Below are positions 43,277 through 51,591 of a stretch of DNA of 64,000 bases, one piece after another (the first letter of the stretch is position 1; every line of letters starts with the position of its first letter). The stretch spans positions 1 through 64,000 of the forward strand of contig NZ_PWAA01000002.1 in the NCBI RefSeq assembly GCF_003031585.1, given 5' to 3'. A program made the translations under genes and the position numbers. The notes under the pieces are model-generated. The model ran no database searches. It was not told where the DNA came from and saw nothing but the letters and a program-made list of their open reading frames with translations. This stretch comes from Thalassobius sp. I31.1 (GTDB taxonomy: Bacteria > Pseudomonadota > Alphaproteobacteria > Rhodobacterales > Rhodobacteraceae).

Positions 43277-44706
43277 CCGATATTCTGACAAATCTGCGCA
43301 ACATCTGCGGCGACACATATGTATTGTCAGGCAATGATGACCGCAAAGCGTACGACACAGATGTCTTTGGCGACAAGATCGGCAGCTCGCTTGCGGTGGT
43401 GCGCCCGGCCAACACGGATGAAGTCGCAGCCATCCTGAAACTCGCCCATGAAACAGGCACGCCGGTTGTGCCTCAGGGCGGCAACACAGGGCTGGCCGGA
43501 GGTGCAACACCAACAGCCGACACCACCCAGATCGTTCTGTCGCTTGCGCGGATGAATGCGATTGAAAGCATCAACCCCGAGACCCGCACAACCACCGTGC
43601 AGGCCGGTGTTATTCTACAGAACCTGCATGACGCCGTTGCGAAACATGATCTGATCTTCCCATTGATTTTCGGCGCGCGCGGGTCCTGCATGATTGGCGG
43701 AAATATTTCCACCAACGCGGGCGGATCAAATGTTTTGCGCTATGGCAATACGCGGGCTCTGGTGTTGGGGCTTGAGGTGGTTTTGCCTGATGGCCGCGTT
43801 ATGAACCTGATGAACGCGCTTTATAAGAACAACACAGGTTATGCACTGAAGGATCTGATAATCGGCGCCGAAGGTACCCTGGGCATCATCACCCGCGCTG
43901 TCTTGCAACTGCACCCTGCCCCTGTGGCGCGCGCCACGGCTTTGCTGTCGGTGGCGTCACTGCCCGCTGCCCTGACCTTGCTGCGTAAGCTTCAGGATGC
44001 AAGCGGCGGCGCGGTTGAAGCTTTTGAATTCATGCCCGAAAACCACATGCAGGGATATCAGCGCCTGAACCCGGACCGCACCCTGCCACTGGAAACGCCG
44101 GGGACTGTGAACATCCTGACCGAACTTGGCGCGACCTCACAACTGCTGGCCCGTCCCGGTGATGATGGTCGGTCCCTGATCGAAAACCTGCTGGAAGACG
44201 TCCTGACTACGGGGTTTGAAAACGGTGACATCCTGGACGCCGCCATCGCCCAGAACGACAGCCAGCGCGACGCCTTCTGGCATATCCGTGAAAGCGCTTA
44301 TGAAGTGGCGACTTCTGACGGACCCGCAATTGATTTCGACGTTTCAGTTCCCCTTGATCAGGTGGAAACCTTCCTGGAACAGGCCGCGAAACGTCTTGCA
44401 CCTGTTGTGCCCGGCATGCGCAATACGATTGTCAGCCACCTTGGGGATGGCAATATTCACTATGGCGTGCTGCCTGAAAACAACCGCGATGGCATCGCGC
44501 CCGCCCTGAAAACCAGGGTGATGGAAGTGGTCGAAGATCTGGTCACAGAACTGAACGGATCTTTCAGCGCGGAACATGGCATTGGCACATCCAAACGCCC
44601 CTCTATGGCCCGTCAGAAAGACCCTGTGGCCCTGGACGCCATGCGCGCGGTGAAAGCCGCACTTGATCCACAGAACATCATGAACCCCGGCAAAGTTTTA
44701 CCCTAA
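43273..44706 (+). CDS. FAD-linked D-2-hydroxyacid dehydrogenase (second copy)
   Basis: The 477-residue flavoprotein is a homologue of the enzyme at 12727-14142. It has the FAD-binding PVVPQGGNTGLAGGATP, GARGSCMIGGNISTNAGG, HLGDGNIHYGVLP and AEHGIGTSKRPSM. I start at the ATG at 43273 (MTDILTNLRNI), overlapping the hydrolase stop. The coupling suggests it oxidises a 2-hydroxyacid released by the hydrolase, but this is inference. The last bases overlap the YjbQ gene on the other strand. Confidence 0.87.
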   Translation: MTDILTNLRNICGDTYVLSGNDDRKAYDTDVFGDKIGSSLAVVRPANTDEVAAILKLAHETGTPVVPQGGNTGLAGGATPTADTTQIVLSLARMNAIESINPETRTTTVQAGVILQNLHDAVAKHDLIFPLIFGARGSCMIGGNISTNAGGSNVLRYGNTRALVLGLEVVLPDGRVMNLMNALYKNNTGYALKDLIIGAEGTLGIITRAVLQLHPAPVARATALLSVASLPAALTLLRKLQDASGGAVEAFEFMPENHMQGYQRLNPDRTLPLETPGTVNILTELGATSQLLARPGDDGRSLIENLLEDVLTTGFENGDILDAAIAQNDSQRDAFWHIRESAYEVATSDGPAIDFDVSVPLDQVETFLEQAAKRLAPVVPGMRNTIVSHLGDGNIHYGVLPENNRDGIAPALKTRVMEVVEDLVTELNGSFSAEHGIGTSKRPSMARQKDPVALDAMRAVKAALDPQNIMNPGKVLP

Positions 44707-45119
44707 CCCGCCATAAACTGCGCCACCACCTGACGACGGTGGGGCGCGTTACGGTGTTCAAACAGATACACACCCTGCCAGGTGCCCAGGACCATCTGTC
44801 CGGCAGTGACCGGAATATTCAGGCTGACCGGCATCATCGCAGCTTTGATGTGGGCGGGCATATCATCCGGGCCCTCATAGGTATGGGTCAGATAGGACAT
44901 GGACGGATCAGACCTCGGCGGCACGAGGCGATGAAAGAAGTTCTGCAGATCTGTCTGCACTTCAGGGTCAGCGTTTTCCTGGATCAGCAGGCTGGCCGAA
45001 GTATGGCGCACAAACAGCGTCAGAAATCCGTCGCCCTGCCCCGACAGCCAGCCCCGGATATCATCGGTAAATTCATAAAGACCCGGGCCATGGGTATGCA
45101 CCGTAAAAGGTTTTTGCAT
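44703..45119 (-). CDS. YjbQ/UPF0047 family protein
   Basis: The 138-residue protein matches a highly conserved small family with the motifs LFVRHTSASLLIQENADP, YLTHTYEGPDDMPAHIKA and LGTWQGVYLFEHR. Three conserved histidines surround a probable metal site. Weak thiamine-phosphate synthase activity has been reported for the family, but its physiological role is unclear. The ATG at 45119 shares a base with the upstream stop (TGATG). Confidence 0.87.
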   Translation of the reverse strand: MQKPFTVHTHGPGLYEFTDDIRGWLSGQGDGFLTLFVRHTSASLLIQENADPEVQTDLQNFFHRLVPPRSDPSMSYLTHTYEGPDDMPAHIKAAMMPVSLNIPVTAGQMVLGTWQGVYLFEHRNAPHRRQVVAQFMAG

Positions 45120-45631
45120 CACGGCCCTTCCACCCAAATATGTTGATCCAGATCCCACCTCTGGCCATTGGCGATCTTCGCATCAGAAAAGGCGAAAATC
45201 CCGGCCTCCGAAAACAATATTGCGGGATCACAGGTCAGAGAGGCCAGAAAATCGGCCTCAGCCCCTTTTTCACGTGCATTCACCCCGCCAGAGTGTGCGG
45301 TGTTTTCGGGGTCGCGCTGCATGCTCTGCCAGACGACGTATTCGACGTCATTATTAGTGAAAATCATCTCTTCCCAGATGGACCCGCCGACACCGGGCCA
45401 GGGGGTGACATCAACGTCGCGCAAGGGCGTGATCAATTCAAGTTCCGGCAGCTGATCCGGCGCGCCATAGGCATAATACGCCTGCCCGTTCGCCGCACAC
45501 ACGCTGAGAACACGATCGCGCCCCTCAATTTTGCAGGACAGCAGAACATCTGCAGCAAGCGGGGCAGACGGTCCGCAGGCAAGGGCTGGCCCCGCACAGA
45601 GCGAAAAGGTCAGAGCAAGTAATTTTTTCAT
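45119..45631 (-). CDS. Secreted protein of unknown function
   Basis: The 170-residue product starts with a clear signal peptide (MKKLLALTFSLCAGPALA) with cleavage predicted after the ALA. The mature part contains four cysteines (two early, in CGPSA and LLSCKIEG, then VLSVCAANG and SLTCDPA), which could form disulfides in the periplasm. I do not recognise a family. GAGAGG precedes the ATG at 45631. It sits between the DCC thiol protein gene and yjbQ in a tightly spaced operon. Confidence 0.7.
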   Translation of the reverse strand: MKKLLALTFSLCAGPALACGPSAPLAADVLLSCKIEGRDRVLSVCAANGQAYYAYGAPDQLPELELITPLRDVDVTPWPGVGGSIWEEMIFTNNDVEYVVWQSMQRDPENTAHSGGVNAREKGAEADFLASLTCDPAILFSEAGIFAFSDAKIANGQRWDLDQHIWVEGP

Positions 45632-45632
45632 T

Positions 45633-46139
45633 TCAAATCCTCTCAAAACCGCCCTCAATAAACCGGGCGCGCAAAGCAGTGTCAGGTATCATGCATGTGT
45701 CATGCCGCCCCCAGATCCGATAGCGATTCCGCGCGATCCTCAGGTACAGCGGTGTCTTAAGCCAGCGCGGGGCATAAAGAATGGCCGCCGCGATGCGCCA
45801 GGGCCAGCCCAGATCGCGCATAGCGGCCGCAAAGGCATCCGCATGGGTAAAGACCTGCGCGCGCGTCAGAACGAGGTTGGTTTCATAATCATCCGTGGGA
45901 AGGTTCAGCGCCTGATAGAGCTGTGTGCCGAGACTCGACTGCGCAATGATGAAACGGAATTTCTGGCCTTTATCGTGTTTCAGAAGGAAGCGGAAAAACC
46001 CGGAACAGAGCACACATTCCCCGTCAAAAACAACGATGGGAGTGTCGGGCAGATTAAAGATGTGATGCAGGTCCATGGGGGGAGTTAAGCGGTTTTTTTG
46101 CAGGGTACAACAGAGGTTTATGTCGTCCTGTAAACTCAT
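45633..46139 (-). CDS. DCC family thiol-disulfide oxidoreductase-like protein (DUF393)
   Basis: The 168-residue protein has the DCC signature FDGECVLCSGFFRFLLKHD with the CxxC pair, and YLRIARNRYRIWGRHDTC near the C-terminus. The family has a predicted thioredoxin-like fold and unknown partners. The ATG at 46139 has GTGAGG just upstream; an internal ATG 21 codons on (MDLHHIFNLPDTP) is the alternative start. The gene for a secreted cysteine-containing protein follows after one base. Confidence 0.82.
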   Translation of the reverse strand: MSLQDDINLCCTLQKNRLTPPMDLHHIFNLPDTPIVVFDGECVLCSGFFRFLLKHDKGQKFRFIIAQSSLGTQLYQALNLPTDDYETNLVLTRAQVFTHADAFAAAMRDLGWPWRIAAAILYAPRWLKTPLYLRIARNRYRIWGRHDTCMIPDTALRARFIEGGFERI

Positions 46140-46188
46140 ATCGCCTCACAGAAGTATTGAGCAGCTAATGTCGTCCGATATTCGATGC

Positions 46189-46704
46189 CTAGTTTTCAAA
46201 AACCTGCCAAGCCTCTCTGTATGGTTCCATCCACCCTTGTGTGTATTTGGGTGGCTCAGCCGTGTAGATACTGAAATAATCCGGGCGTATTCTTCGCATT
46301 GGGCCACCCTTTGCTCGGGTTTGTCCCGCTTTCCCGGGATTGCGCTCCCAGTCTCTATGCGTTTCAAATACCATTTCTGCGACCAGATCAGCTGGCAGGA
46401 TAAAACAGTCCGGGCGTTCATTGAGAGGCTTCCCCATATCAACGAATACATAGAAAAGGCGTTCTCCTTTGATCCCTTCATGTTTGCTGCTCATATGCCA
46501 GCCTCCGTCACCACCGACAGATGTTCTTGTTTTCACCTGGAGTGAGAAAAGCTGCTGGCCAGAACGGTCAGCAATCAGGATATCCATGTTGGGCGCGCCT
46601 TGTGGTGCCAACGCAGCAATATGTCCGCGCCTCAGAAGCTCTGCCATGACAAAGTGCTCGCCTGCGGCCCCGACAATTGTTGATGCAATTTTCTCTTTTT
46701 TCAA
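46189..46704 (-). CDS. Predicted PD-(D/E)XK nuclease-fold protein
   Basis: The 171-residue protein starts at a TTG (46702-46704) preceded after five bases by a perfect GAGGAGG. The N-terminal helix has GAAGEHFVMAELLRRG, followed by NMDILIAD and FSLQVKT, giving the E...D...QxK arrangement of PD-(D/E)XK enzymes. The later sequence is rich in aromatic and charged residues and ends with WMEPYREAWQVF. No specific family is recognised. The ribosome site begins five bases after the T-tract of the rpoD terminator, leaving no room for a separate promoter. GC content appears lower than in the neighbours, which may point to acquisition. Confidence 0.6.
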   Translation of the reverse strand: MKKEKIASTIVGAAGEHFVMAELLRRGHIAALAPQGAPNMDILIADRSGQQLFSLQVKTRTSVGGDGGWHMSSKHEGIKGERLFYVFVDMGKPLNERPDCFILPADLVAEMVFETHRDWERNPGKAGQTRAKGGPMRRIRPDYFSIYTAEPPKYTQGWMEPYREAWQVFEN

Positions 46705-46720
46705 TTTTTCCTCCTCAAAT

Positions 46721-46746
46721 AAAAAACGCCCCCTTGCGGGGGCGTT
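46721..46746 (-). terminator. Terminator of rpoD
   Basis: On the minus strand a stem of nine pairs (GAACGCCCCC region with GGGGGCGTT) and a four-base loop is followed by six T. It sits eight bases beyond the rpoD stop and immediately in front of the ribosome site of the nuclease-like gene. Confidence 0.85.
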
Positions 46747-46753
46747 CTTAGAA

Positions 46754-48736
46754 TTACTGATCCAAAAAGGACCGCAGTTTGCGGGATCTGCTTGGGTGCT
46801 TGAGCTTTCGCAGTGCCTTCGCCTCAATCTGACGGATCCGTTCGCGGGTCACGCTGAATTGTTGGCCAACTTCTTCCAGCGTGTGGTCGGTGTTCATGCC
46901 GATGCCAAAGCGCATCCGCAGCACACGTTCCTCACGCGGGGTGAGGGAAGACAGCACGCGGGTTGTGGTTTCTTTCAGGTTTTCCTGAATGGCAGAATCC
47001 AGCGGCAGAACTGCGTTTTTGTCTTCGATGAAATCGCCAAGCTGTGAATCTTCCTCGTCGCCAATTGGCGTTTCCAGAGAGATCGGCTCTTTCGCGATCT
47101 TCATCACTTTGCGCACTTTTTCCAAAGGCATCTGCAGCTTTTCTGCCAATTCCTCAGGTGTCGGTTCGCGGCCGATTTCATGCAGCATCTGACGACCGGT
47201 GCGCACAAGTTTGTTAATGGTTTCAATCATATGCACAGGAATACGGATGGTCCGCGCCTGATCTGCAATGGAACGGGTGATCGCCTGACGGATCCACCAG
47301 GTCGCATAGGTAGAGAATTTGTAACCACGGCGATATTCGAACTTATCAACCGCCTTCATCAGGCCGATGTTGCCTTCCTGAATGAGATCCAGGAACTGCA
47401 GGCCACGGTTGGTGTATTTCTTGGCGATGGAAATCACGAGACGCAGGTTGGCTTCGACCATTTCTTTCTTGGCCTGACGCGCTTCTTTTTCGCCCTTCTG
47501 AACCTGCTGCACGATGCGGCGGTATTCAGAAATATCAAGACCAACATACTGACCAACCTGTGCCATGTCAGAACGCAGTTCTTCGATTTTGCCCTCAGAG
47601 CGTTCCATCAGCGCCTGCCAGCCACGGCCGGGCTTTTCTTTCATCTCATCCAGCCAGGTCGGATCAAGTTCACGACCCCGGTAAGCTTCGATGAATTCAC
47701 GACGGTTGATGCGCGCCTGATCCGCCAGTTTTACCATGTTGCTGTCGATAGACATGATACGACGGTTGATGCCGTAAAGCTGGTCAATCAGTGCTTCGAT
47801 ACGGCCATTGTGCAGGTGCAGTTCATTCACCAGTTCCACGATTTCAGAGCGCAGCTTCTGATATTTATCTTCTTCTTTCTTAGAGAAGCTTTCATCTTCA
47901 TTCAGGGTCGCGGAAATCCGCAGATCCTGCATGTCAGAGAGCAACGCAAAGTCACGCGCGATCAGGTCGAGCGTTTCGAGAACCTTCGGCTTCAGGGCCG
48001 CTTCCATAGCCGCAAGCGACATATTGGCCTGATCATCGTCGTCGTCGTCGTCGTCATTGTTCAGGATCGGATTGCCGTCGGCGTCGACCTCTGGTTCAGA
48101 TGATTTTTTCTCGGGCTTGGCCGCGCCATCGACGTTGACGGCGGGAACCACCGGTTCTTCGTCTTCGTCATCGCCCATCTGATCGCCGAAGGTGGTTTCC
48201 AGATCGATCACGTCGCGCAGCAGAATGTCTTCGGACAGAAGTTCGTCGCGCCAGATGGTGATCGCCTGAAATGTCAGCGGGCTTTCACAAAGCCCGAGGA
48301 TCATTGTTTTGCGGCCGGCTTCAATCCGTTTCGCAATCGCGATCTCACCTTCGCGGGACAGAAGCTCAACAGAGCCCATCTCACGCAGATACATCCGCAC
48401 AGGATCATCGGTGCGATCCAGCTTTTCGGTGCCGGTTTCAGCCAGCGCAACTTCGCGATTGCCTGCGGTGGTTACCAGTTCGGTTGCGCCTTTGTCTTCT
48501 TCTTCTTCCTCATCCTCAATGATGTTGATGCCCATTTCGGACAGCATCGACATCACATCTTCGATTTGCTCAGAAGACACCTGTTCAGGTGGCAGAACCT
48601 GGTTCAGCTGGTCGTAGGTGATGTAACCTTTTTCACGCGCTTCAGCGATCATCTTTTTGACCGCAGCCTGGCTCATATCAAGCGTATGGGCGTTTTCCTT
48701 ATCGGATGACTTCTGGTCGGTGTCTTTAGCGGCCAT
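46754..48736 (-). CDS. rpoD: RNA polymerase primary sigma factor RpoD (sigma-70)
   Basis: The 660-residue housekeeping sigma factor has region 1.1 ([14 protein letters not shown]), the acidic non-conserved region, the core [18 protein letters not shown] of region 2, and the region 4 helix-turn-helix [21 protein letters not shown] run of eight Asp near residue 240 is encoded by a near-perfect trinucleotide repeat. I start at the ATG at 48736 (MAAKDTDQK), with AGGGAG five bases upstream, not at the in-frame start ten codons earlier. dnaG lies upstream in the same direction, the usual alphaproteobacterial order. Confidence 0.97.
   Translation of the reverse strand: MAAKDTDQKSSDKENAHTLDMSQAAVKKMIAEAREKGYITYDQLNQVLPPEQVSSEQIEDVMSMLSEMGINIIEDEEEEEDKGATELVTTAGNREVALAETGTEKLDRTDDPVRMYLREMGSVELLSREGEIAIAKRIEAGRKTMILGLCESPLTFQAITIWRDELLSEDILLRDVIDLETTFGDQMGDDEDEEPVVPAVNVDGAAKPEKKSSEPEVDADGNPILNNDDDDDDDDQANMSLAAMEAALKPKVLETLDLIARDFALLSDMQDLRISATLNEDESFSKKEEDKYQKLRSEIVELVNELHLHNGRIEALIDQLYGINRRIMSIDSNMVKLADQARINRREFIEAYRGRELDPTWLDEMKEKPGRGWQALMERSEGKIEELRSDMAQVGQYVGLDISEYRRIVQQVQKGEKEARQAKKEMVEANLRLVISIAKKYTNRGLQFLDLIQEGNIGLMKAVDKFEYRRGYKFSTYATWWIRQAITRSIADQARTIRIPVHMIETINKLVRTGRQMLHEIGREPTPEELAEKLQMPLEKVRKVMKIAKEPISLETPIGDEEDSQLGDFIEDKNAVLPLDSAIQENLKETTTRVLSSLTPREERVLRMRFGIGMNTDHTLEEVGQQFSVTRERIRQIEAKALRKLKHPSRSRKLRSFLDQ
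48035..48055 (-). repeat. Trinucleotide repeat encoding an Asp run in RpoD
   Basis: Six consecutive GAC codons plus flanking GAT on the coding strand give eight aspartates in the non-conserved region of sigma-70. Such a repeat could vary in copy number by slippage without breaking the frame. Confidence 0.6.
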
Positions 48737-48892
48737 GTGGGCTCCCTGAAAGTGCTGCGAACGCAAAAACGGCCCGGTGAAAAGGCCGTCGGTGCGATCA
48801 AACGATTCGCTTATTCCGAATCAATCCTGTGAAGCGATGATTCGCAAGGTGTTTACCGCGATTAATTTACGCTTTCCTAACCACAGAGGGCG

Positions 48893-50881
48893 TCAGCGAC
48901 GGTTTTTTGGGTTTTCGAAGACAATATTTGCAAAAAGCTTGTCCCGATGTTTCAGTTCATCACGCGAGAGTGCCATACCGTTGTTGGCAGTGTGGTACTC
49001 TGCCTTATCCTCAGTTTCGCCTCTCTGCGCACGGTTCATGGCCTCAGATGCCTGGGCCAGACGCCAGGTCAGACCTTCATCCACGATATCCGCGGTGATA
49101 TCTTCTTCAGCTTCCTCAACCTCAAGCCCCTGCCCTTCTTTGGCGGCAAGCTTGGCAAGTTCCATTTCAAACGCATCGCGCAGATCAAAGGATGTGCTTT
49201 TCTCAAGGATGCGCCGCGCCAGATTAACATGGGTGTGCGACCCGGCCTGTTCAAGGATCATTGGGTCAATCTCTGTTTCCACCCGTCCCATCAGTTCATC
49301 CGGCCTGTCGGCATAATCCTGTGCATGGTGTAACAGACTGTGCTTTAACGCTTCATGTGCGTCAGATGAAAACTGCATCCGTTCAAGCTGTGTCAGTGCG
49401 GCAAGGACAAGCTCCGGGCGTTTCAACCCGACGACCAGCAGCATGGCCTCGCGCATACTGCGGGTGATGGGGCTGGCGTTCTTCGTCGCCAGGAAACTGT
49501 CTTTGGCACTTTTGGAAGGACGCGGGGCAATATTATTGCCGAATTTCCCACCAGGTCGGAAAACGTTATTCGGCTTCCAGTCATTTTGTTTGCGTTGCGG
49601 CCGGAACAGCTGAAAACGGCGATCGCGCAATTCCTGGCTGTAGTGGAATTTCAGATTTTCATCCTGAATTTTTGCAACTGCATCCGCAAAGGCTTTGTCC
49701 AGTGCAGCTTTGCGTTCAGGGCTGTCAAAGACCTTGCCTTCAATCTCACGCTGCCAGAGAAGTTCGACCATTGGCTGAGCATTATCAATAAGTTGCTGCA
49801 TGGCAGCCGCGCCTTTGGCCTTCAGCAGATCATCCGGATCCTGGCCTTCTGGCATGATGACAAAGCGCAGGGATTTACCTGCTTCCAGCAGCGGCAGCGC
49901 GAGGTCGACCAGGCGCATTGCAGCGCGTTGACCGGCGGTGTCACCATCAAGCGTGATGATGGGCTCCGGCGAGATGCGCCAGAGCATCTGCAACTGGTTT
50001 TCGGTGATCGCAGTGCCAAGCGGGGCGACGCAGGCGGTGAAACCGGCCTCCGAAAGGGCGATTACATCCATGTAACCTTCGGCCACCAGCAGGGGTTGCC
50101 CTTTGCCAGCCGCTTCGCGTGCGGCACGGACGTTGAACAGGCTACGCCCTTTATCGAACAGAACAGTTTCAGGCGAATTCAGATACTTAGCGCGTGCATT
50201 CGGGTCCAGTGACCGGCCACCAAAGGCAATGGCATGGCCCCGGTGATCGCGGATCGGAAAGATAATCCGGCCCCGGAAACGGTCATAAGGCGCGCCACCG
50301 CCATCAGGGCGGGCACACAGACCGGCATCAATGATCAGCTGATCATCCACGCCTTTATCGCGCAGATGTTGCAGCATCGCCTGACGCACATCGGGGGCAT
50401 AACCAATTTCCCAACGATCCTGCGCGGCTTCGCTAAGCCCCCGTTTTTCAAGATATTTTCGAGACTCTGCACCCTGATTTGTGCGCAGTTGCAGACGGAA
50501 AAACTGCACGGCCTGTTCCATCACAGCGGCAAGCAATGTCCGCCGATCGGCTTTTTCCTGGGCGCGTGGATCGCGCTGGGGCATGGTCATTCCGGCTTCG
50601 CGGGCGAGGATTTCAACCGATTCCATAAAGCCGACATTTTCGGTTTCCTGGACAAAGGAAATCGCGTCCCCCTTGGCGTGACAGCCAAAGCAGTAATAAA
50701 AGCCCTTCTGGTCATCTACATGAAAAGACGCACTTTTTTCCTGATGGAAGGGACACGGCGCCCACATATCGCCCTTACCCTGATTGGACTTGCGCGGATC
50801 CCACATGACCTTACGCCCGACCACCTGCGAGAGCGAGGTGCGGGTGCGCAATTCATCGAGAAAACCGTGGGGCAGGCTCAT
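48893..50881 (-). CDS. dnaG: DNA primase
   Basis: The 662-residue primase makes RNA primers at the replication fork. The CHC2 zinc ribbon lies at CPFHQEKSASFHV and FYYCFGCHAKGD (residues ~43-72), and the Toprim domain has LLVAEGYMDVIAL and LDGDTAGQRAA. The C-terminal part for DnaB interaction is weakly conserved, as usual. It precedes rpoD by 156 bases. An array of degenerate 11-bp repeats and a hairpin lie in the region upstream. Confidence 0.96.
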   Translation of the reverse strand: MSLPHGFLDELRTRTSLSQVVGRKVMWDPRKSNQGKGDMWAPCPFHQEKSASFHVDDQKGFYYCFGCHAKGDAISFVQETENVGFMESVEILAREAGMTMPQRDPRAQEKADRRTLLAAVMEQAVQFFRLQLRTNQGAESRKYLEKRGLSEAAQDRWEIGYAPDVRQAMLQHLRDKGVDDQLIIDAGLCARPDGGGAPYDRFRGRIIFPIRDHRGHAIAFGGRSLDPNARAKYLNSPETVLFDKGRSLFNVRAAREAAGKGQPLLVAEGYMDVIALSEAGFTACVAPLGTAITENQLQMLWRISPEPIITLDGDTAGQRAAMRLVDLALPLLEAGKSLRFVIMPEGQDPDDLLKAKGAAAMQQLIDNAQPMVELLWQREIEGKVFDSPERKAALDKAFADAVAKIQDENLKFHYSQELRDRRFQLFRPQRKQNDWKPNNVFRPGGKFGNNIAPRPSKSAKDSFLATKNASPITRSMREAMLLVVGLKRPELVLAALTQLERMQFSSDAHEALKHSLLHHAQDYADRPDELMGRVETEIDPMILEQAGSHTHVNLARRILEKSTSFDLRDAFEMELAKLAAKEGQGLEVEEAEEDITADIVDEGLTWRLAQASEAMNRAQRGETEDKAEYHTANNGMALSRDELKHRDKLFANIVFENPKNRR

Positions 50882-50923
50882 GTCGGGTCACTATCCGGGC
50901 GTTGATCGGACGTAAGTATCCCC

Positions 50924-50955
50924 GATCTGCCCCCCGCTGTCGAGAGGGGCAAATC
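50924..50955 (-). terminator. Hairpin between soxG and dnaG
   Basis: GATCTGCCCC (50924-50933) pairs with GGGGCAAATC (50946-50955) with one mismatch and a CCGCTGTCGAGA-type loop. It is about 90 bases downstream of soxG and 45 bases upstream of dnaG. No strong T-tract is present, so it may be a terminator or part of the dnaG leader. Confidence 0.4.
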
Positions 50956-50966
50956 GGATGAATATC

Positions 50967-51010
50967 GCATACACAATCCATGCACATCCTATGCACACTT
51001 TATGCATATC
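50967..51010 (-). repeat. Four degenerate tandem 11-bp repeats upstream of dnaG
   Basis: Four consecutive 11-base units (GCATACACAAT, CCATGCACATC, CTATGCACACT, TTATGCATATC) share an ATGCACA core at exact 11-base spacing. They lie between soxG and dnaG, about 90 bases before the dnaG start. The helical-turn-like phasing suggests a protein-binding array. Confidence 0.6.
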
Positions 51011-51045
51011 ACGCGCGCGGCAGTTTCAGACCCTGTTAAGGCCCG

Positions 51046-51591
51046 TTAACCGCGTGCAGCGACAGATTTCATCGCCTCATGCAGATCGTGCACCGCAGTT
51101 TTTGCAAAACTGCGCATGACCATGATGTCAAAGCTGGTGTCACCACTGCGGGTGATGGAGGCCATCATATGCTGCATTTCGGTCCGCACGGTCTGCCCCG
51201 GCTTAAAGGCAGCCAGGCGCAGATCAACCGGCACCAGACGGGCAAGCACATCTTGTGCCCCAGCGCCTGCCAAACGCATGACGGCCCAGGCGTCGGATTG
51301 ATCGGTGATCGCGCCTTCAGTCGCCAGATCGGCGGGCACATCCGCATCCAGAATAAAACATTGTCCCCGGCCAGACCAGATCGCGCGTGCGCCTTCGGTG
51401 TCTGTGGCTTCATTCGGGCCAGGCAATGCCATGCCGCAGGCTTTCTTCAGCGCCGTTGAGGCCGCTTTTTCGCGGCCCTTCCAGGGCATGAAGGATGTGA
51501 TCGCAGATGGCGTCAGTTCCGTCAGAGAAACCGTTCCGGATGTGATCGGCAGCAGCCCGTCGCAGGATGTTTTAGCAATGAGTTCAGCCAC
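51046..51591 (-). CDS. soxG: Sarcosine oxidase gamma subunit
   Basis: The 181-residue subunit of the heterotetrameric sarcosine oxidase starts at a GTG (51591) with AGGAGG eight bases upstream, inside the end of soxA. Its C-terminal region (GDTSFDIMVMRSFAKTAVHDL) is characteristic, and the GcvT-like fold is expected. Catalysis is not attributed to it; it is thought to help assemble the complex. It is the last gene of the soxBDAG operon. Confidence 0.9.
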   Translation of the reverse strand: MAELIAKTSCDGLLPITSGTVSLTELTPSAITSFMPWKGREKAASTALKKACGMALPGPNEATDTEGARAIWSGRGQCFILDADVPADLATEGAITDQSDAWAVMRLAGAGAQDVLARLVPVDLRLAAFKPGQTVRTEMQHMMASITRSGDTSFDIMVMRSFAKTAVHDLHEAMKSVAARG

